Assembly: GCA_003151555.1 (NCBI GenBank)
Contig: PLXU01000130.1
Coordinates: 1 to 11,502, forward strand
Reading direction: 5' to 3'
Length of the DNA: 11,502 nucleotides
Source: Acidimicrobiaceae bacterium
GTDB taxonomy: Bacteria; Actinomycetota; Acidimicrobiia; Acidimicrobiales; RAAP-2
Made by a program: the position numbers and the translations under genes. The notes under the pieces were generated by a model. The model was not told the DNA's origin. It saw nothing but the letters and a program-made list of their open reading frames with translations, and searched no databases. Positions 7,571 to 11,502 of the stretch are shown here, one piece after another (the stretch's first letter is position 1; the number at the start of each line of letters is the position of its first letter).

Positions 7571-8495
7571 CAAACGCGACGGGTTCGAGTGCGCCGCGTG
7601 CGAGCGTGGTGATCCCCAATTTTCACGGCGGCGAACTCTTGCGCGAGGCCATCGACTCCGTGCGGGCCCAAACGCTGGCGGACTGGGAACTAATAATAGT
7701 CTGCGACGGATCGACCGACGATCTCTCTGACCTAGAGCGCAGCGATCCACGCGTGCGCGTGTTCTACCAGCGCATTCGCGGCGTGTCCATTGCGCGCAAC
7801 GTAGGCATTCGCCACGCTCGATCGGCTCTGGTCGCTCTACTGGACGATGACGACCGGATGATGCCTGATCGCCTCGGCGTTCAAGTGGCCGTCATGGATG
7901 ACACGAGCATTGGTCTGTGTCACACGCAGTTCCGCCTCATCGATGAACGCGGAACAGCAATTGGCGAAGGAGCGTCCAGGGAGTCCCGGTACGTCGACTC
8001 CTTCGCGGCGAAGTGTGATCCTGCTCTCTTCGACCATGGTGCGCAAGGGACTCATAGAGGAAGTCGGCGGGTTCAACCCGCTGCTGCCGCTCAGCCAGGA
8101 CCTTGATTTGATCTACCGGTTGGCCCGCGAGAGCGCGTTTTGCTTCTTACCTGAGGTCCTTACTGAGTACCGAATGCGCGGTGCGAACACATGGTCGGGC
8201 TCGGGTAAAGGCGGCGCCGAAGTCACATCGATTCTTCGCCAGCACCTCTTCGTTGCGAGTGCCCGCGGTGAACGCGAACACGTGGCCGCCATCCACCTGG
8301 GACTCTCACGCATACCGAGCGACCGGGTGGCCAGGGCCGTGCTGCGCGCGCGACGCCCGCTTGAGCCACCACTACGGGACCACGCTCGTCGCGCTGGGCC
8401 TGACGCTGGTGTGCGCGCCGGTATTCACCCTGAGGACGGTGCGCCGGGGAGTTCGCAAGACAACGCGGCCAACTGCAGGGCCAGTCAGTCAATGA
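7567..8495 (+). pseudogene. Family 2 glycosyltransferase, reading frame broken twice
   Basis: GT-A fold glycosyltransferase whose parts lie in three successive frames. Frame from ATG 7567 gives the N-terminal half: SVVIPNFHGGE (13-23), the nucleotide-binding VCDGSTDD (45-52), ARNVGIRHA (76-84) and the metal-binding LLDDDDRM (91-98). This frame continues to a stop at 8104-8106, but homology moves to the next frame near 8005-8018, where VILLSSTMVRKG, EEVGGFNPLLPL, the SQDLDLIYRLARE acceptor motif and LPEVLTEYR follow. Around 8340-8355, within a GCGCGCGCG run, sense moves again to a third frame giving a hydrophobic LVALGLTLVCAPVFTLRTVRR tail and a stop at 8493-8495. Each change equals one extra or two missing bases. 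It may be a genuine pseudogene or base-call/assembly errors. Its start overlaps the metY stop by four bases, and its end overlaps the convergent flavoprotein gene by 11 bases. A sugar or glycan acceptor cannot be inferred. Confidence 0.8.
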
Positions 8496-10299
8496 TGGCC
8501 ATCACGCATTGCTGAGCGTCGTAGACCGCGCGCAGGCGGCTGCGCGGCGAGGGAAGATAGTGGGTGAAGTAGCGAACTCCTTCGGTCAACACGCCCAGCA
8601 GCGAAAGGTTTTCCTGCAGTCGGCCCTCTGCGTCGTAAGGATGGAAGTCTTCGCTGATGGCGACACTGCCCACCGTGGTGTCGCCGTAACTCAACTGGGT
8701 CAAGCGTCCCTTGGCGTACAAACGGCTGAGGAGGGGTGAACGCGAACGGGCCAACGAGGGCAAGTCCAAGTGGCCGCGCACCACCCCCTTTACCGTGGCG
8801 GTGCTCTCTTGGCCGAGCCTGGTCGACCTGATCACCACCAGGCCGTTTTCCGATGTGCTCAACTCGGGGTGCGGACCGAACGGGATGTGCACCGCGCCGG
8901 CGTCGAGCAGGGCCAGGAGCTGTTGGGAGCGCAGGGCTGGGGGTCCCGCCTCGAATCGATTGATTCGACCGCGCACGTTGGATTGGAAGTCAATGTAGGA
9001 CTCGAGCGAGAGCCCGCCGAACTCGATGACCGAGCGCAGCTGGTCGCGCAGGATGCGCGTGACTTCGAGGGCCGCCTTGATCGGGCTTCCCCCTTTGGCC
9101 AAGGCTTGGTCCAGGTCGGTCGCCACCATCTCGTACACGTGGGACTGATAGTCGCTGCTTGACTCGTAGCGGGCGTCGGCGTCGGCGAAGACGTAACTGG
9201 CGGGGTCGAATGTTCCGTAGTCCGGCTCGAGAGAGCGCACGGCCTCTTCAAAGGTGCCGTCGTTCCAACCCGACATCAATTCCTTGCGGGCGGCGTCGGC
9301 GGCCGGTGCTCCACCCTCGAGGTACGCGGCGTGGGTGTAGTAGCGCCCCTGCATCTCGGCGAACAGCATCGGCAGCAGCTCGTGGCGGAAGTCAACGCGC
9401 CGACGCACGCGAGAGCCGGCCGGATTGGTCAGTTCGCTGAAGGCCTGGGGCGTACACACGATCGGTTGGTAGTCCCCATAGGGGTCTATTCCGTGCGCCG
9501 ACTTGGCGCAGTAGGGATCTCCGGAGCGCGAAAAGACGTAGATGTCCGGCTCCCGGCCGCTGGCCACGTAGCGTTTGCGGGTTCCGACGTCCTCGTAGCT
9601 CCCACCGCGCCCGATGGTCAAAGCGGTGATCAGATCGAAACCGACCAGTCCCATACCGGCGATGGCGATGGGGTCGCCCGGCGCGAGCAAGGTATCGAAA
9701 TACTCAACGGGATAGGGCCGCAGGTAGCGCACGCTGGTGGAGGTACCCACCAATTCGTCGTTCAAGGTATGTCCCGAGGTCAGCACCACGTGATCGACGC
9801 TGATGGACGTGGCGTCATCAAGCAGCACAGTCTCTCGTCCTCCGATCTCGGACGATATGTCGGTTGCGGCGGCGTAGTGGCGCACGATCTCCAGATTGGC
9901 CGGTGCGTCGGCCAGGAGCGTGTCGTAAAACCAGGTCAAATATTCGCCCATGAGTCGGCGCGGCAGATAGTCGGTCGAGAGGATCTGCACGCCCGAGGGG
10001 TCAATCCGGCACTGGTAGCCCACCCAGCGATAGCCCTGGGCGAGCGCCCACTCGTAGAGACCGACGGCGTACGGGGGGTCCTCATTTTCGTCCGGGGACG
10101 CGTAGAGCGACAGCTGTCCACAGGGATTGTTGAGTACGAGGTAGTCCGGCTGCTCCGTGGCGTAGACGCCGCCGCCCAACTGTCCGGGTTCGACCACGTG
10201 CAGGCGAATTAAGGCGGTGGTCCGTCGAGCTCGACTCACCGTGCGTTCCAGCACGCACAGGCCCCACGAGCCGAGGCCCACGATGGCGAACTCAATCAA
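8485..10299 (-). CDS. FAD/NAD(P)-binding protein (FAD-NAD(P)-binding family, PF13454-like)
   Basis: Large two-dinucleotide-domain flavoprotein, probably an oxidoreductase or monooxygenase of unknown substrate. From TTG 10299 it has 604 residues. The N-terminal FAD Rossmann motif is VGLGSWG (GxGxxG, residues 8-13), followed by an acidic ribose-binding end VVEPG. LGGGVYATEQPDYLVLNNP then matches the family pattern. A second GxGxxG, AGMGLVGFD, lies about 214-222 and suits NAD(P)H or a second FAD contact. HVVLTSGHT (170-178) is the usual ATG-like strand before it. No membrane segment or signal peptide is seen. The start at 10299 has GGGG seven bases upstream on its strand; an in-frame TTG at 10320 has no such site. 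The stop lies 11 bases inside the convergent glycosyltransferase remnant. It resembles N-hydroxylating monooxygenases in overall layout, but I cannot assign that activity. Divergent from the aldo/keto reductase gene. Confidence 0.82.
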   Translation of the reverse strand: MIEFAIVGLGSWGLCVLERTVSRARRTTALIRLHVVEPGQLGGGVYATEQPDYLVLNNPCGQLSLYASPDENEDPPYAVGLYEWALAQGYRWVGYQCRIDPSGVQILSTDYLPRRLMGEYLTWFYDTLLADAPANLEIVRHYAAATDISSEIGGRETVLLDDATSISVDHVVLTSGHTLNDELVGTSTSVRYLRPYPVEYFDTLLAPGDPIAIAGMGLVGFDLITALTIGRGGSYEDVGTRKRYVASGREPDIYVFSRSGDPYCAKSAHGIDPYGDYQPIVCTPQAFSELTNPAGSRVRRRVDFRHELLPMLFAEMQGRYYTHAAYLEGGAPAADAARKELMSGWNDGTFEEAVRSLEPDYGTFDPASYVFADADARYESSSDYQSHVYEMVATDLDQALAKGGSPIKAALEVTRILRDQLRSVIEFGGLSLESYIDFQSNVRGRINRFEAGPPALRSQQLLALLDAGAVHIPFGPHPELSTSENGLVVIRSTRLGQESTATVKGVVRGHLDLPSLARSRSPLLSRLYAKGRLTQLSYGDTTVGSVAISEDFHPYDAEGRLQENLSLLGVLTEGVRYFTHYLPSPRSRLRAVYDAQQCVMAIID

Positions 10300-10552
10300 C
10301 GGTCGACCCCGTGGGTACAACGATGATCCGCGGGCGCGTAATCGTGGCGAGCCATGCCAATTGACACCGCAATCTCATACTTACGGTGGTCCTTTCTTCG
10401 CTCACGCAGTTAAAACAGGTTACGTCGTGACCGAGGTCGTTGACCGCGTTGTCAATCTGTTGCGTAAGCCTGTAGGTAAGATTGTCCAATGCCCGGACCG
10501 CGGCTCCGAGCGTGCGAGCCCCCGACGGGTATTTTCAAAGGGGAATTGGGTA
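10300..10552. promoter_or_regulatory. Divergent control region between flavoprotein and aldo/keto reductase
   Basis: About 250 bases separating two divergent starts. On the plus strand a perfect TTGACA (10361-10366) is followed after 15 bases by TACGGT (10382-10387), a possible but short-spaced promoter with a leader of about 160 bases. A near-perfect direct repeat, GTCGTGACCG (10424-10433) and GTCGTTGACCG (10436-10446), starts 12 bases apart and could be a regulator site. No RNA gene or riboswitch fold was recognised. The length of the leader is unusual for this compact window. Confidence 0.3.
10537..10543 (+). promoter_or_regulatory. Ribosome binding site of the aldo/keto reductase
   Basis: AAAGGGG ends nine bases before ATG 10553. 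It selects this start over the much longer open frame reaching back to 10217, whose extra residues do not resemble the family and would overlap the divergent flavoprotein gene. Confidence 0.6.
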
Positions 10553-11446
10553 ATGGTGGATAATTCCGACACACTGGATCTGGGCGCGTTCAACGTGCAC
10601 CGTCTGGGATTTGGCACGATGCAGCTCACGGGTCGCGGCGTCTGGGGTCCACCGCGTGATCACGACACAGCGATCGCGGTGCTGCGACGCACCGTTGAGT
10701 TGGGCGTCGACCTGCTCGACACGGCCGATTCCTACGGTCCCAACGTCGCCGAAGAGCTGATTCGCGAGGCACTCCACCCCTATCCGGCGACGTTGAGGAT
10801 TGCCACCAAGGCCGGCTTCACCCGTGCCGGGCCGAATCGGTGGCAGGAGTGCGGAGAGCCCGAGTACCTGCGCGCTCAGTGTGAGGGCAGCCTGAAGCGT
10901 CTCGGGGTGGAGCAGATCGATCTCTTTCAGTTGCACCGAATTGACCCCGAGGTACCCGCCGACGAGCAGTTTGGCCTCCTTAAGGCCCTGCGCGACGAGG
11001 GCAAGGTGCGCGAAGTCGGATTGTCCGAAGTGAGCGTGGCCCAGATCGAAGCGGCCCAGCGCATCGTGCCCATCGTCAGCGTACAGAACCAGTACCACAT
11101 CGCCCAACGCAGTGCCGACGACGTCATTGAGTTCTGCGAAGCGCAACGGGTCGGCTTTATTCCCTACGCCCCCCTGGGTAGCGGCAAGCTGTCCAAGTCG
11201 GGTGGCCCACTCGACCGGGTGGCCAAGGAGTTGGGTGCCACGGTACCCCAGGTCTGCCTGGCCTGGCTGCTGCGGCGCTCCCCGGTGATGCTGCCTATAC
11301 CGGGCACGTCGTCGTTGGGCCATTTGGAGGAGAACTGCGCCGCATCGCGGATCACGCTCAGCGATGCGCAGTACCAAGAACTGAGCGACGCGCGCAAGAT
11401 ACTTCGCCGCTGGGCAATGGGCGCTTCACAGGCAAATCCCCAGTGA
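10553..11446 (+). CDS. Aldo/keto reductase, PdxI/YdbC-like
   Basis: NADPH-dependent (beta/alpha)8-barrel reductase of carbonyls. 297 residues, normal for the branch that contains E. coli YdbC (PdxI, pyridoxal reductase). The shared N-terminal block LGFGTMQLTGRGVWGPPRD (18-36) and the end block LAWLLRRSP...IPGTSSLGHLEEN are very close to YdbC as I recall it. The catalytic tetrad is visible: D56 and Y61 in LLDTADSYGP, K86 in IATKAGF, and H128 in FQLHRIDP. The phosphate-binding region for NADPH is the IPGTSS loop. Pyridoxal is a reasonable guess for the substrate but members of this branch are often uncharacterised; an aldehyde or ketone made by neighbouring genes is an alternative. Start set by AAAGGGG upstream. 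Its stop overlaps the following GTG as GTGA, so the two genes are probably coupled. Confidence 0.92.
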   Translation: MVDNSDTLDLGAFNVHRLGFGTMQLTGRGVWGPPRDHDTAIAVLRRTVELGVDLLDTADSYGPNVAEELIREALHPYPATLRIATKAGFTRAGPNRWQECGEPEYLRAQCEGSLKRLGVEQIDLFQLHRIDPEVPADEQFGLLKALRDEGKVREVGLSEVSVAQIEAAQRIVPIVSVQNQYHIAQRSADDVIEFCEAQRVGFIPYAPLGSGKLSKSGGPLDRVAKELGATVPQVCLAWLLRRSPVMLPIPGTSSLGHLEENCAASRITLSDAQYQELSDARKILRRWAMGASQANPQ

Positions 11447-11502
11447 GCAGCGACTTGGTCATCCGAAATGGACTGGTGGTCGACGGCACGGGCGCGCCGC
11501 CG
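11443..11502 (+). CDS. Start of an amidohydrolase (N-acyl-D-amino-acid deacylase type), cut by window end
   Basis: Only the first 20 codons are present, starting at GTG 11443, which overlaps the reductase stop in a GTGA arrangement. The translation contains DLVIRNGLVVDGTGAPP, the typical opening beta-strands of the composite domain in amidohydrolase-superfamily enzymes, especially N-acyl-D-amino-acid deacylases and related D-aminoacylases and dihydroorotase-like hydrolases. These are zinc enzymes that hydrolyse amide bonds. The metal-binding HxH motif would lie beyond the window, so the exact subfamily is not established. Coupling to the reductase suggests a shared pathway. Confidence 0.7.
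   Translation, partial: MSSDLVIRNGLVVDGTGAPP

Noticed and set aside
8000..8020. Programmed +1 frameshift in the glycosyltransferase
   Set aside because: No in-frame stop, hungry codon or slippery heptamer at the site, and a second frame change further on; mutation or sequence error is simpler.
9331..10212. Long plus-strand open frame of 293 codons
   Set aside because: It lies wholly opposite the flavoprotein gene, whose two GxGxxG motifs and family blocks are clear; the plus translation has no recognisable domain. Long antisense frames are common opposite GC-rich genes.
10535..11377. Minus-strand open frame of 280 codons
   Set aside because: Exact antisense of the aldo/keto reductase, which has an intact catalytic tetrad and ribosome binding site; the minus translation shows no domain.
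1..11502. CRISPR array, tRNA, rRNA, insertion sequence or phage attachment site
   Set aside because: No regularly spaced repeats, tRNA-like clover pattern, transposase or integrase motifs, or terminal inverted repeats were found by reading both strands.

Overview
The window looks like a chromosomal stretch of a moderately GC-rich bacterium, most likely an actinobacterium. The basis is the GC-rich wobble bases of the central genes, frequent GTG/TTG starts, tight 1-4 base gene overlaps, and protein flavours common in that phylum (flippase, GH16, ATP-grasp, PdxI-type reductase). This assignment is an inference from general look, not from a marker gene.

Left region (1 to about 2700) is AT-richer by eye. 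It holds the C-terminal part of a polysaccharide flippase (+), a convergent membrane-anchored GH16-type glycoside hydrolase (-), and about 800 bases in which I see no convincing gene. This looks like the edge of a surface-polysaccharide locus.

Central region (2706-8495) begins with an SsuD-like LLM flavin monooxygenase (-) that lacks the usual SsuD active-site residues. Divergent from it is a tightly packed + strand operon: an ATP-grasp amino-acid ligase, a MetA-family homoserine O-acyltransferase, a MetY-type O-acylhomoserine sulfhydrylase, and a family 2 glycosyltransferase whose reading frame is broken twice. The first three junctions are a 1-base overlap, a 4-base gap and a 4-base ATGA overlap, so the genes are probably co-transcribed and translationally coupled.

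Right region (8485-11502): a large FAD/NAD(P)-binding protein (-) converges on the glycosyltransferase and overlaps its end by 11 bases. It is divergent from a PdxI/YdbC-like aldo/keto reductase (+), which overlaps by 4 bases with the start of an amidohydrolase/D-aminoacylase-type gene cut by the window end.

Read together, homoserine acylation plus gamma-replacement by a MetY enzyme gives homocysteine or another gamma-substituted 2-aminobutyrate. The leading ATP-grasp ligase could then join that amino acid to another molecule, and the flavoprotein, reductase and amidohydrolase could tailor or process it. The simpler alternative is a methionine/sulfur-assimilation operon with an unrelated ligase in front. 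The unusual gene combination is the main point of interest in the window.
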